Positions 9,541 through 21,012 of a stretch of DNA of 64,000 nucleotides are shown in pieces. Made by a program: the position numbers and the translations under genes. The stretch spans positions 76,322 to 140,321 of the forward strand of contig MVBO01000021.1 of NCBI GenBank assembly GCA_002261195.1, read 5' to 3'. Source of the DNA: Bifiguratus adelaidae (taxonomy: Eukaryota; Mucoromycota; Endogonomycetes; Endogonales). A model generated the notes under the pieces. That model saw only the letters and a list, made by a program, of their open reading frames with translations. It was not told the origin of the DNA and did no database searches. Positions within the stretch are counted from its first letter, which is position 1. Every line of letters starts with the position of its first letter.

Positions 9541-11348
9541 ATGCTGCGACCGGTGCGCACGTCCATGTGCACCAAGTGCAGTCTTCGACTGGTTGTACCG
9601 CTACTAGAACGCACATACAATGTTCGCGTGGTCTCTGTGCAGCGGTCAACAAACGCCCTTGTCCCGAGGCCGGTTTTTGGACGTCACGCTTCGTCGACAA
9701 CGTGGACCAAAAGCTCGACGGCTCAGGGTGAGGGGCCTGAGGAGTCCAAAATACGTGCGGTACCTTTTCGTCAACATCCAACGGCAGCAGACGAGGTATG
9801 TTGCTTTTGACCCTAGTGAAGTTCTATATGACTTTGAAAAAAACTGCTACGTAGACTTTTGAACGATATCACGGCCACAACTTCTTTTCCGCCAAGCCGC
9901 AACAAGCAAAAGGGCCCGTGGAACGATATCTACCCTTTTGGGTTGGTTCAGCCAAGATCCGAGCGCGCATCACACAAGCTCAAGTGGTAATTGACCATTC
10001 GCCCGAAGAAAGGGGTGACTTTGTATTCGGGCTGACGGCAACACTAGGGTCGAGACATTACGCGTACCGTATACAATCCCCGGACTGGTCGAATGGAGAC
10101 ACGATGGGATACCGACTGGCGATGGGTCCATGATCAGTTCACCTTCAGCCGCAGTTACTCGCCTACTCAATATCCCGATCTGCAAGTATACGCCTCCTAC
10201 AAATATCGCCGAGGATTTGTGAATCCAATTCGTGGCGCAAGTATTGCAGATGCGACACAACTATCACCGAGCATGCTTGATCCATCACCACAAGCAAGTG
10301 AATATCAAACCGTACGAAAAGTTGATCCCTACACCATGCGTCCCACCATCGCCCAAAAGTTCATTCAAGCGGCCATACAATCGAACGAAGAAGCAGCCGC
10401 AGACCTCTTTCTGCGAGAAACCTATCGCGCTGATCGAACACGCTTGGTGCGGATCGAACTCGAGTTTGAGGATTTCAAATTGTATCCCGTGTATTTGCCC
10501 GCATATGTCTACACCATTCGCTATCTCGGGCGCAAATTCCGGACAATCATCAATGGAAATGATCTCCTGGTGGGCGGACAACGCATGTATGACTGGAACA
10601 AGATCAGTGTTGCCACTGCGTTGGGAACGAGTAGCTTCATGTTATTGAGCGGTGGTTTGGGTGGGGCAGTGCCAGGTGGATTGACCGGTGCTTTCTGGGT
10701 GAGTACCCTTGTCTTGTCGTCCTTCGGTCTTGGCTAATCCTCTATAGCTGGGAATTGTGGCACCGGTCGTAGTAGCCTCGCTCCTTACCCTCTATTACCC
10801 CATCCTGTCCCTCTATGCCCGCGATCTCTGGCGACAAGCTGAAATGAGGGCTCATGCTCAGGAACCAGATAGTCGATGGGATACCGATTGGATCCATGCG
10901 TACAGTGCCTATGAAGAACAAGCGAGGTACCGTGCCTGGCAGCAAGAGCAACAATATGGGGGAGGGTATCGGGAGAAATTCGGTTACGAGGAGCGAGAAA
11001 GTATGCGTAGGAGTGGAGGTGATCCGAAAGGATATTATGGCATTTTAGGGGTCACCAAAGATGCCAGCAAAGAGGAGATTCAAAGTGCATTTAGAGGGTT
11101 AGTGTGCGTACTCTGCTGCAAGACCACAACTTGACGAACCGTCATAGACTTGCCATGAAGCATCATCCGGATCGATACAGCACACCAAAAGAAAAGGAGG
11201 CAGCCAAAGTCAAATTTCAACAGATTTCAGCAGCTTACAGTGTACTTCGTGATCGTAGGTGTATGCAAGCCCCTCTGCTCCTTGTGCTGATTCAATTGCT
11301 TCTTCAGCTCAAAAGAGACGACAGTATGATACCACAGGGCAGGGTTGA
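9541..11348 (+). CDS. Membrane J-domain (Hsp40) protein, probably mitochondrial
   Basis: Six exons sum to 511 aa: 9541-9795, 9855-9986, 10048-10698, 10748-11097, 11148-11254 and 11308-11348. The N-terminal 60 residues are Arg/Ser-rich without acids, which fits a mitochondrial presequence. A large middle region has aromatic segments (ERYLPFWVGSAK, DTDWRWVHDQF) of no recognised fold. Two hydrophobic stretches follow (TALGTSSFMLLSGGLGG... and IVAPVVVASLLTLYYPIL), making a hairpin. The J domain is at the extreme C-terminus: GYYGILGVTKDASKEEIQSA, then MKHHPDRY with the HPD triad, ending RRQYDTTGQG-stop. A C-terminal J domain after a membrane hairpin implies recruitment of mtHsp70 at a membrane. 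The paralogue group was not identified. Confidence 0.8.
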
Positions 11349-11738
11349 AAGGAACAATAAATTTAATTCATTTAGAACAATAAATGGCTGCGCTCCTGCT
11401 GAGCTTGTTCCCTCCCTTTTGCATACTCTGTATACACCTACAGACATCATGTAAGTAGTTGTGGCGTGGTGAGGGGCTCCTCGGGCTCCTCGGGGCATCC
11501 GGACCTCGAGGTGATGTCGGTGGGATGGGCGGATGCGTAGGTTGTGTCCTTGAAACGCGATGGATGGATCAAATTGACGGGGATGCATCCATCTGACCTT
11601 TGCCTTTCATCCATCCTTGACGGTACATCCATACCCTCGACACCTGCGATCACAATCCAAATACTCATATGTTCTCTTTCTCATATCTGTAGTGAGGACG
11701 TCTCGTTGCAACTAAACTAGATTCAAAAACCCATCACA

Positions 11739-12260
11739 ATGGCAACAGAAGGAAATGATGTCGTGGTCGACGCCCCTGAGGTTGAAGTCGCCGCTGATGC
11801 CGCCCCCAAAGGCCAAATGTCCGTCGAAGAAGCTCTTCAAGAAGTTCTTCGTCGCTCTTTGATTCATGACGGTCTTGCTCGTGGTCTTCGTGAGGCCGCC
11901 AAGGCTCTTGACAGGTAAGACATGGTTTATCGCGCTTGCACAGACGACAAGGCGGTGGTGCCAGATGGATAGACTAATCATTGGTCCCTTTGCAGACGTC
12001 AAGCTCACTTGGCTGTCCTTGTCGAGACCTGTACCGAGAAGGAGTACATCAAGCTCGTTGAGGCTCTCTGCGCCGAACACAATATCAACTTGATCAAGGT
12101 CTCTGATGCCAAGAAGCTCGGTGAATGGGCCGGTCTCTGCAAGATTGACCGTGAGGGCAATGCTCGCAAGGTCGTTGCTTGCTCTTGCGTTGTCGTCCGT
12201 GACTTTGGTGAAGAGTCTGAGGCCATGAACGTCCTTTTGGACTACTTCAAGTCTCGTTAA
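11739..12260 (+). CDS. RPS12: 40S ribosomal protein S12 (eS12)
   Basis: Two exons, 11739-11914 and 11996-12260, give 146 aa, the usual length. Landmarks: [53 protein letters not shown], and [20 protein letters not shown] with the C-terminal DFGEESEA. It is an L7Ae-fold protein of the small subunit beak. The 81-nt intron is longer than most here and has a clear ctaatca branch-point-like sequence. Confidence 0.97.
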
Positions 12261-12738
12261 TTGATGAACGAACGGGCGGTGCCTTCTTCCAAAGGTATGT
12301 CCCTTTTGTCCGGGACAAGTGGTCTGCATGATGATGTATGGTCTCCCTCTACTGAACCCAAGTGAGGAAAAGACCCAAACGGAATCGAATTATTATATGT
12401 CTGAGCAGTCCATCATGGCTTGTCCCGGTTGGCGTATTTTGTGAGCCATTGTACTGATCTCATGTCGGTTAGGTCTGCGTCTATACAAAAAACAAAAACG
12501 TGTATTGCAAGTGAATGTTGAGAGAGTCTCTATTCTTGTGAATAAACTGTCGTCTATTCTCCTTGCTCACATTGTATTGTTTCTCATTCTAATTTTCCAC
12601 CTGTTGTCCACCCTCATTCCCTCCCTAGCATGTATCCTACAGCACATGTCGTCGTCCATGGCCGCGAGTCACTTTCCCGTGGAAGCCAAATTTTTTAATT
12701 GTTTGTTCATTTGTGCCAAAGGCATCTATATAGTCACG
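12261..12738. other. Intergenic between RPS12 and uL5m genes
   Basis: Contains the RPS12 3' region and the promoter of the next gene. It is AT-richer than the flanking exons. A 12505-12759 open frame is hydrophobic by composition and lacks support. No gene, repeat or RNA recognised. Confidence 0.5.
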
Positions 12739-12739
12739 C

Positions 12740-13584
12740 ATGTTGGCTGCTGCCCGTAGAATATGGCTACGGCCACTGACTCGCTCGTTCTCAACAACGG
12801 GTCCTTCACTGCAAACGCTGGTACGAGCACGAGAACACTTTCATTCCACAATCGAAGACGATCTCCTCCTCTTGACATTTGATCACGGCAAATCAACTTT
12901 GGCCGTTCCGTCCACCTCTACTCCTTCCTTGAACACTTTGGAACAGCAACTAAACTCTACCAGCGCCACCACCGCTCTCTCCGACTCACAACCGACAAAA
13001 CGCAAGGGCAACAAACCACTCAAACCCAAGATCAAACCAACCACACCCACCAACATTCCCACTCTCGAAAAGATCACTGTCCATGCCATGGTCAAGGATG
13101 CCATTCACAACAAGACGCATCTCTTGTCTGCCTTTATGGCGTTGCAGGGTGTCTCTGCCGTGAGACCAGAAGTGATATTTGCCAAAAACAGCGTCGCTCA
13201 ATGGAAGTTACGGTAAGACGATCCCTGCGGAGGCGGGTTCCATTATCCTTATCTAACGCTCTCTACAGTGAAGGCATGCCTATCGGTGTCAAGGTGACAT
13301 TGCGTGGGGCCGAAATGTATACATTCCTGGACAAGCTGGTAGAACTCGTCCTACCTCGTCTCCGTGATTTCTCTGGATTTCCCGCTTCAGCAGGCGATGG
13401 CAATGGAAACATTGGTGTCGGTTTCCCACCCTCAGCGCTCGCTCTGTTTCCCGAAATTGAGAACACTTTCGACATGTATCCTCGCATGACGGGATTTGAT
13501 GTCGTCTTCTGTACCACGGCGCAGAATAATGCAGATGCACGCTTGTTGATGAGCGGATTTGGTGTTCCATTCATCAAGCGATAG
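12740..13584 (+). CDS. MRPL7: Mitochondrial large-subunit ribosomal protein uL5m
   Basis: Exons 12740-13212 and 13269-13584 give 262 aa. The N-terminus (MLAAARRIWLRPLTRSFSTT) is a typical presequence. A Pro/Lys linker leads into the uL5 fold: PTLEKITVHAMVKDAIHNKTHLLSAFMALQGVS, then VKVTLRGAEMYTFLDKLVELVLPRLRDF (the uL5 signature helix), then FPEIENTFDMYPRMTGFDVVFCTTAQNNADARLLMSGFGVPF. Yeast MRPL7 has the same arrangement. The single intron falls inside the conserved core and its removal restores the frame (KLREGMPIGVK). Confidence 0.93.
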
Positions 13585-13912
13585 ACCACATGTACACCAT
13601 TCACAGATGTGATCCAATAGACTCTACACCCTACCCTAAACGCCAGCTACATTCCGTATGGATGTGTGTTGCTAACGTACCTTATCAGCGCTGAAATGTC
13701 GTCGTCACGCTTCTTTCACTTTGGCGGACTTTCCATAAAAGGAAATGCACTTTTTTCATGTTCCAACGCTCCTTTCTCTCGCTCTTGCTCTCAGCTATAC
13801 TCATTAACCTTGACGAGGCTTGATTGCCCTTGCCATCTACTTTTACTTATTACTATAGACTATTTATCGGTGCTCCGGGACGATTGCCCCCTAAAGGCGT
13901 GATTAACCGACC
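13585..13912. other. Intergenic, promoter of the DHA1-type transporter
   Basis: Pyrimidine-rich on the plus strand (near 13770-13850), which suits a fungal 5' leader. No gene recognised. Confidence 0.45.
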
Positions 13913-15728
13913 ATGACCGAAGGGACGGGTGGAAAAGCCTCTTCGGCACTCTCCGATACAGCCACCGTACAATCGCTGAACGGCGCTTTAGACCCATGTG
14001 ACAGGAGTGATTCATCCGCCCCCCACAAAGCCCCATCGGGATTCAAGCATTTCCTGGCGTCCCGGTTGAAGCCTTTTGCACCTGTGGATCAAGATCCTCG
14101 TACATTGCGCAAGTTGCAAAAGGTGCTCATCTTGGCCTGTACGGCTGCGTCTAGCTCCCTCCCGGGGTTTTGCTCCACCATCTATGTAAGTCTCGAAAAT
14201 GGCTCGGTACCGTAGACTCACATATCATTACAGTTTCCGGCGTTGCCCATCATCATTCAAGACTTGCAAGCGTCGAGTATCGCCGTAACGATGACGACGA
14301 GTCTCTTTGTCTTGTTTATGGGCATTGCTGTAAGTGAGGGTATTGGATATTCTCGGATATCAGGTACTGACTTGCCCCTTTAGCCTGTGTTTTGGGCGTC
14401 CTTTTCGGATCACTTTTATATTCGACGTCCTATCTACTTGGCCACCTTGTTAGTCTTTGCGGGTGCTTCGATCGGATCTGCATTCGTCAACAATGTCTGG
14501 GTTCTCGTGGTGCTACGATGTCTTCAGTCATGCGGTGCTTCGGCCGGTTCGGCGCTAGGTCCGGGAACCGTCGCGGACTGTTTTGAGGTATGGGAACGAG
14601 GAACGGCCATGGGCATGATGTTTGTTGGTTCCTTCTTTGGGCCCTTGCTTGGTCCCATCATTGGTGGATTCTTGACGTCTGGGTTGGGATGGCGGAGTAC
14701 CTTTTGGTTCTGTTTTGCACTCGGAGCAGTCTTGTGGCTGCTCATGTTTTTCGTCATGCCGGAGACATATCGACGCGAGGAAGTCTGGGGACCAACTGCC
14801 AAAGGTGCTATCCTGAATGGCAAATCAAAAGAGATGGATGTTGAAGCTAATCGCCCCGCATCTGACGAAAAGACGGAAACAACGGCGGGTTTGGATGAGA
14901 AAGCCGAGGAGCAAAAGGAGGCCGAGGACAGGGCCGAGTATCAAGCTCCTGATGGCCCCACCGAAGAGCTTCCCGATCACGCCACCACTGCCAATCCAAA
15001 CAAGCGTGGTCGCCTCAACCCTCTCGCCTCCCTCTATCTCCTACGCCATCCGTTTGTGCTTTTGTCGTCTCTCGAATCCGGTATCGCTTTCGGAACCATG
15101 TTTACGATCGAAACCGTCATTCCGGGACAATACCAATCCGTCTATGGACTACCCACAGATATCATTGGCTTGACCTTCCTTGGCGCAGGTGTCGGCAATA
15201 TCCTTGGCGCATCCATGGGCGGCAAGTTGTCCGACTTCTTTTTGAGGCGGGCCAAGGACAAGCGTGGTGGTGGGTACCTGCCCGAAGATCGTATCGTACC
15301 TACCGTATGGTAAGTGAATGGCTTAAGGCTGAATGAACAATCTCTGAACATTGTGTAGGCCGGGTGGTTTCTTCTTTATTCCCTTTGGAGCCTTACTGTT
15401 CGGGTGGGCTGTTGAGCGGCACCTGAATCTTGCAGCTCCTATCGTCGGATTCGGTATCCTGTGTTTCGGCCTCATGCAGATCTTTGGATGTGTTTCGACC
15501 TACTTGGTGGATGCCATGCCAGGAAAAGGCGCCAGTGCCACGGCAGCCGCCAATTTCACTCGTATGGTCATGGCTTGTGCCCTGTCGCTTGTCGCCAATC
15601 CGCTCGTCGCTGCCGTTGGGCCTGGTTATCTCGGTGTTTTGTTGGCCGCGCTCAATGTTGTCTGCATGTTAGCGGTGGTGCTGCTCAAGTTTAAGGGAGT
15701 TGCTTTGAGAGCTTACTCTGGGTACTAG
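13913..15728 (+). CDS. MFS transporter, DHA1 drug:H+ antiporter type
   Basis: Four exons, 13913-14185, 14234-14329, 14384-15309 and 15359-15728, give 554 aa with about 12 predicted membrane spans. The hydrophilic N-terminus of about 70 residues ends in LQKVLILACTAASSSLPGFCSTIYFPALP, the usual first helix of Flr1/Tpo-type carriers. The motif A region reads FWASFSDHFYIRRPIY. Motif C is present as GPGTVADCFEVWERGTAMG followed by GSFFGPLLGPIIGGFL, the antiporter signature. The long charged central loop (about 90 residues) is Glu/Lys-rich. The substrate cannot be read from sequence; multidrug or polyamine export is typical for the family. Confidence 0.9.
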
Positions 15729-16721
15729 ATACTCGGACACACGGCGCCATAGGCGATATACCATATAGAATTGCAATTGTCCATTATCCATTGTCACGTT
15801 CAATCATAGTCGAGCATTTTCACACTTCTCTTACGATCAGGGGCGAGGGTCGTAAAAGCCCATCCACGACGGTGGCCGAGACCAATCTCCTCACTTACAC
15901 TACCTTCTGCTCGAGTCAGAGCTGCGTAAACTTGTCATCGTGCAGCAGCATGCGAAGGCGTCCATCATTCCTTTCGGAAGTCTAATTCACGGGTAGATTG
16001 CATCGTGGGAAAATCGGCGACATATTGACATTTTGCGACTGGACGACAGCGCAGTTCACACAAACATAGGGATACATGAGAAAATCAGCATACTTTAAAC
16101 AGGCGAGTGCACCTCAAGCCGGATGGGATGTGATGCTCATGAACATGGGTCACAAGTTGGTAGTCGAAAGGACGAAAGACTTGGTGGATTTCGGAGTTGC
16201 ATTCAACTTCGAACGGAAGCTGCCGCCTTCTGCACCATTTGGGGGTTTGGTGAAGTTTGAAGGCTGGTTCACCTTCTTCTTGATGTCGGGAGCTCCTGAA
16301 GACGTCCTCGTGCCATATACCCGAGTCCACTTGGCTCTAAGGGTCGGAATGCTGCTGTGTAGAATTGCCTAGGAACAGAGTAACTCTGGTGGAGAGTAGG
16401 TTTTCTTCTGCTCAAGCGCTGGCTTCTTTCGCTGCCTAGTACTCCTTACTCCCATAAAAGACGGACGCGTGCGTCGCACAATAGCCTTGCCTGTGTCACA
16501 ATTTGGCGCTGACCGGACCGCCAACCTCATTAGTACGTTCATGGTTCTCACACCGTGAGCATGGACAAAAGATAGCAGTTCAGCGCTCGCTTGGCATCAC
16601 ACCCAAAAAGCAAAAGGCACCTTTGACCGCGCGTTTCCACTCTCGATTACAACTATACATTCATTCCATATCACAAGGCATTATAAGGTACAGGAGGTAT
16701 ACTTGTGTCGTTCGGGAAAAA
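15729..16721. other. Intergenic between two convergent MFS genes
   Basis: About 1 kb between two stop codons. The plus frame at 16076-16372 (98 codons, starts MRKSAYFKQ) and an overlapping minus frame at 16085-16330 have no family features or splice context. I treat them as chance or decayed sequence. Confidence 0.45.
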
Positions 16722-18257
16722 CTAGAGGATGTACAAGACCCGACGACCTGTTTGAGGATCAGAACCCTCCGTTTGAATGATCTTGTTACGACGTCCATAG
16801 GTGAATTTCAGCCAAGCGGCCGCAAGAGCGGTGAGAAGCATAGCACCACCATTGATCATGTTGGATCCTATGTATAGAGGAGCATCTGCTGGCCAGCCAG
16901 AGTACAAGGCAAATGTTGTGACGAGGGCGCCAAAATTGGCCATGGAACTGACAATGGCTACGGCGGAAGCAACTGCAACGTCTCCGTCCTTGTTGTTGGT
17001 GATCCAGGCCATGACCGGAGGTACTGTAGCGTAAGTGCCGCCACCGGCGACCATGAGTCCAAAATATCTTGCGCCAACCGAAGGAGCAAAAGACAAGATG
17101 CAAAAGCCAGTAAATGAGGCAAGAGCAGCGCAAATGATGTGGTAACCACGCTCTTTGTGGCGATCAGACGACCAGGACACGATGACAACGAAGAGAGCAC
17201 CAACGACAAAGACGGGAACCGACATGAGCGAGACAGTAATGGAGCTGTAACCCATCTGTTGCACAATCTTGGGAACAAAGAAGGCGAGGGAAGCCACGGC
17301 CATGACGGGTGTAAGATACATGAGCGAAAAGAGCCACACCTTATAATCCCTGGCTTGAGCCAACAAATCGCGAAGTGACCAGTGAGCGGCATGCTTTTCA
17401 TCCTTTAATCGATCATTCGCCAAGGCTTGCTCTTCTGCAGTAAAGACGCGATGAGGACGAGCTGGGGTATCGGGTAGGTACCAGATGGTAGCGACACCAA
17501 AGATGACGGTGATAAGACCGGAGAACAAAAAGAGCCACTGAAAACCATACAGGTTACCATCACCATCCATGAGTTGGACACCGGCTGAGATCAAACCACC
17601 GACAGCACCCGAAAGAGGGGATGCTGTGAAGTACCATCCGATTCTAGTGGCCTGTTCCGTCTTTCGGTACCAGAGGGTCATAAAGTAAGCCAAACCGGGC
17701 CAAAAGCCAGCTTCCAGAGCCCCGAGCAAGAAACGCAAGAGATAGAACGACCAAGGCGCCTTGACAATGGTAAAGAAGCAGGTCACGATACCCCAGGTGA
17801 TCATGATACGAGCCAACCAGAGCGACGGTCTGACCTTGGTCATCACCAGGTTAGAGGGTACTTCAAAAATGATGTAGGCGGCATAAAAGAGACCGACACC
17901 GATATTGCCCTGTGGTCCTGTCATACCCAACACCGAGTTCAAATCATGTAAGACCTCGTGATTCATGGTCAGCGCTAAACTCGGTCAGCCCGTGCTCCAT
18001 ACACCAGCAAACATTTTTCCTCTCTACTCACCGAAACCAACGTTGACTCGATCTTCCACGGCCAAAAAGTACAATAATCCAATCCATGGAATGATGATCC
18101 AGTCAATCTTGCGTAACAGGCGCCTCTCCTCTGTAGTATATTGATGCGCAACAGGTGCCTCGGCGTTCACAGAGAGCTCCTCCACCTCCTTGGTGGGCGC
18201 TTGCTCAATGTCCACTTTTTCGGTCGACATGGTTGAATCCAACAAAAACTGTTCCAT
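16722..18257 (-). CDS. MFS anion:cation symporter (Dal5/Tna1-like)
   Basis: Two exons: first from ATG 18257 (or 18230) to 18032, then 17974-16722. From 18230 it is 483 aa. N-terminal RKIDWIIIPWIGLLYFLAVEDRVNVGFA is the family's first helix (D-R-x-N-V/I-G). Then come GVGLFYAAYIIFEVPSNL, the RFLLGALEAGFWPG motif and MTLWYRKTEQATRIG. This family takes up carboxylates, vitamins and allantoate with protons at the plasma membrane. The intron (57 nt) is at the end of helix 1. A TATATATATA tract lies directly upstream of the first ATG, and two TTTCC-N6-GGAAA dyads stand about 117-158 bp before it. Confidence 0.9.
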
Positions 18258-19430
18258 AGATATATATATATACCTTGTACCCCGCAACCCCAGACTCCTT
18301 AGGTCGATCCACCAATGCGGCTCCCCATCCATCGATTGCCGCTGGGCGTTCCAAGGAAACCAGAGACTGAAACTTTCCTGTTTTGGAAATACCGGATGCT
18401 TTCCTTTTTAGGAAAAGAGTTGGCGTGGAGAAAATGGCCCACGAGGCGACAAGCCCTTGATGCTTGCATTTCGTGGGGATTGCTTGGCGGATGGACTCCG
18501 TATCACATTGTGTAGGGGTAGAAGAAAACGGAAATGAAGGTAGGCAATCTCCATTGATCGGTGAGGTCATGTGGGGCAAGGCAAGTAAGGTCCTCCTCCA
18601 TCGTGGCAGGTTTGCTTGGGGTGCCACAGTGCTTTAAAGCCCAGAATAATCTCTATGCTTGTAGGGATAACTCTCTCACGCTTTGAGGGGTTAGTTGTTC
18701 ATCGGTATGATTACATCATGGGACGGAAACTGCCGCTGCTATCGACAGCTATGCTTCGTTGCAGACGTAATGTGACATTGCGTCGGGTGCGACCAGTATT
18801 GCATCAGCTGTACAGGCTCTTTCCTGCACGAACGGCATTACCGTTGGCTTTCGGTGACCTCTAGATGTGGCTTGAACTCCCCCACATGGACCATTTGTGC
18901 TTTTTCAGACATTCAACTTGCTATATAAACCAGTGACAGAGATGATTGAGGACGCGCAGTGCTCATCACCCATTCCATCCTTTCTTCAATGCCTCTCAGA
19001 GTGCCTTCTTGGCTTCTCTCATTCCCTGTGTTCATTATCTACTTTTGTGCATCACGATAAAGATCAAACTTAATGCATATTGTGCGACAGTGAATGGATC
19101 ATCCAAGAATGTTTGAAAAAAAGGCAGTAATCGATAGCGTATGAACGTGCGCATGCTACAAACCATGTCTAGACAGCACCATAGACTTGCCTTGAGCTGT
19201 TAGTACAAGTGACATTGACTAAACATGCGTACACCAGAGATATGCTAGCCTTGCTTCCATCCAATTCTTACCATCTTATACTCTATTCCTCTCCCCATTC
19301 ACTCTCTCATCTTTCCCTCTCTTTCTCTACGCTACAGCCACCTACACTTTCTCTGCTCTGTTTCCCCACTCGTTCAAGCATCAAACGAGCGCATACAACC
19401 GTTTGCTGCAATTTCTCTCTCTTCTCACCC
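18258..19430. other. Intergenic, divergent promoter region
   Basis: Region of 1.17 kb between the anion symporter (minus) and the orphan gene at 19431 (plus). It holds the paired dyads at 18374-18415 and a TATATATATA tract at about 18260. Towards the plus gene it becomes strongly pyrimidine-rich (19290-19420), as in other leaders in this window. No supported gene. Confidence 0.55.
18374..18415. promoter_or_regulatory. Two TTTCC-N6-GGAAA dyads upstream of the anion symporter gene
   Basis: Two inverted repeats with identical arms and spacer length lie at 18374-18389 and 18400-18415, centres 26 bp apart. Each is preceded by C on the left. A shorter relative, TTCC-AA-GGAA, is at about 18350-18359. 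They sit 117-158 bp before ATG 18257 on the minus strand. Dyads with fixed spacing are typical operator sites for dimeric fungal regulators. Which factor binds is unknown. Confidence 0.5.
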
Positions 19431-20937
19431 ATGGAAGCCATTGACGACTATGCGACAGAGAACATTATACGCTCATTGGCCATCACGACGCTCAACCACC
19501 GCAAGCAAGGCAACACCCCCCTACTACTTAGCATGTCATCGCACTCTCTGCAACAGCGAGTGCAAGCATTAGGCTCTGATGCAGACAATTTGCAATGGCA
19601 AAAGGATGGTTCTGGGAGCGCTGTTCAAGAGCTATGGAACGATACACGAGAAGAGGATATTCTACAGGTTGAGGTGTACTTTAAACGACTGGATGCTGAG
19701 ACGGTACACGCCTGTCTGCAGTTTGCGCAAGCCGAAGGTGTTCATTACCTGGTCGTACTCATGTTGGAGGAAGGAGGAGACTTGGAGGAGTGGAAGTATC
19801 ACAACACGCGTGAGATGTCTGATAGCGTATGGAACGATATGACCATGAAGGACGGTCAATGGCAGAGGACGCTGGAAGCGGCCGAACGTGCATTTTTGCA
19901 AGATGTTGCGAAGCGGAAGCCTAAGCCTCCTCTTGGCCAAGGCAAGGTATGGGTATGAAGTCGATTGTTTGACTCTACTGACCGTGGGATACTTCAGTTA
20001 AACAACTTGGATGCGCCTGAAGGTAATGTCTTACCTGATCCTCAGTCGAAATCCATGTGCTAATATGTATCTAGGTTATTGGGAAAGCTCCTCCGGTTCC
20101 GAATCGGGCACACCGACACGGCAAAAGAAGAAGTATCATATTGGATCCGATATTTCAGACAATGAAGACGACTCGGATGATTACTGGAACAAGTGGGCCA
20201 AGTCTCCGGGTACATTAACACCGGCACTGAATGAAGAAGACCAAGGCAATACAGATGGTCAACGAATGGTACAAGCATCCAGTGCCATAAATGGTCAGCC
20301 CGATACAAAACTCCGCCCTAATCCGACGGCGGAAGAGCAGCAGGAGATGGACGAAGAATATGACAATCGATACAACCCCCTCTACGTTGTGCCTAGTGTA
20401 CCCAACATGGCCGATCTGCCCGTCTCCAATATTGCCGAATTGACCCAACTTTTGCGTTCCTCTCTTCCCAAAGGCACAAGCACCAATGTCGACTTTTCCA
20501 CCTTCGATCCCCTACCCAAGGTCTTGGCAGCTCGTCGAGATCTTGGGGAAGACGATGACGCCCCTCATAAGTCACAAGATCCTATTCCAGGCGGCTATCC
20601 CTCCTCACGCCACTCTCTTTCATCTCTCGCTCCTTCAGAACACGATGACAAGGAAGACGAGGCGCTGTCACTCAAGAAAACACGAGGACCTCTCCTACGC
20701 AGTCTCGACACGCATACCGAACGTCGTACCTCGACCGCCGCTCCCCCGCCCACAGCTATCCCCTTAAACTCTGCTCCATCCGCCAGTGCCTCACCACCCC
20801 AAGGGCTCGATAAACGCGACATTGCCCGGCCTTTGTTTCAACAAGCCCTACGGTCCCTGATCGGCATGGCGCGCTTGATGGGTATGGAAAAGCAGGATAT
20901 CGTGGATACAGTGCAATCATGTTTGGACACACTTTAG
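19431..20937 (+). CDS. Orphan protein with acidic/Ser-rich middle and helical ends
   Basis: Not recognised. Exons 19431-19946, 19998-20022 (25 nt) and 20075-20937 give 467 aa. Residues 1-60 look helical (NIIRSLAITTLNHRKQGN). Residues 60-170 are mixed, with the repeated motif W-N-D (ELWNDTREED, SVWNDMTMKD). A Ser/Asp-rich disordered part follows (ESSSGSESGTPTRQKKK, SDNEDDSDDYWNKW), with probable casein-kinase-2 type sites. The last 40 residues are an amphipathic helix pair (RPLFQQALRSLIGMARLMGM, DIVDTVQSCLDTL). The helical ends flanking a disordered acidic linker suggest a scaffold or regulatory protein, but that is only inference. Confidence 0.6.
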
Positions 20938-21012
20938 AGTCTGCACATGTATACTAGTCGCACACATAGACGCATGATTGGTTTCTATGATTTGTACACT
21001 CTATGCAGGGTA

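Noticed and set aside
16076..16372. A 98-codon frame between the two MFS genes
   Set aside because: No recognisable motif or splice context, and the opposite strand is open over the same stretch. Chance is more likely.
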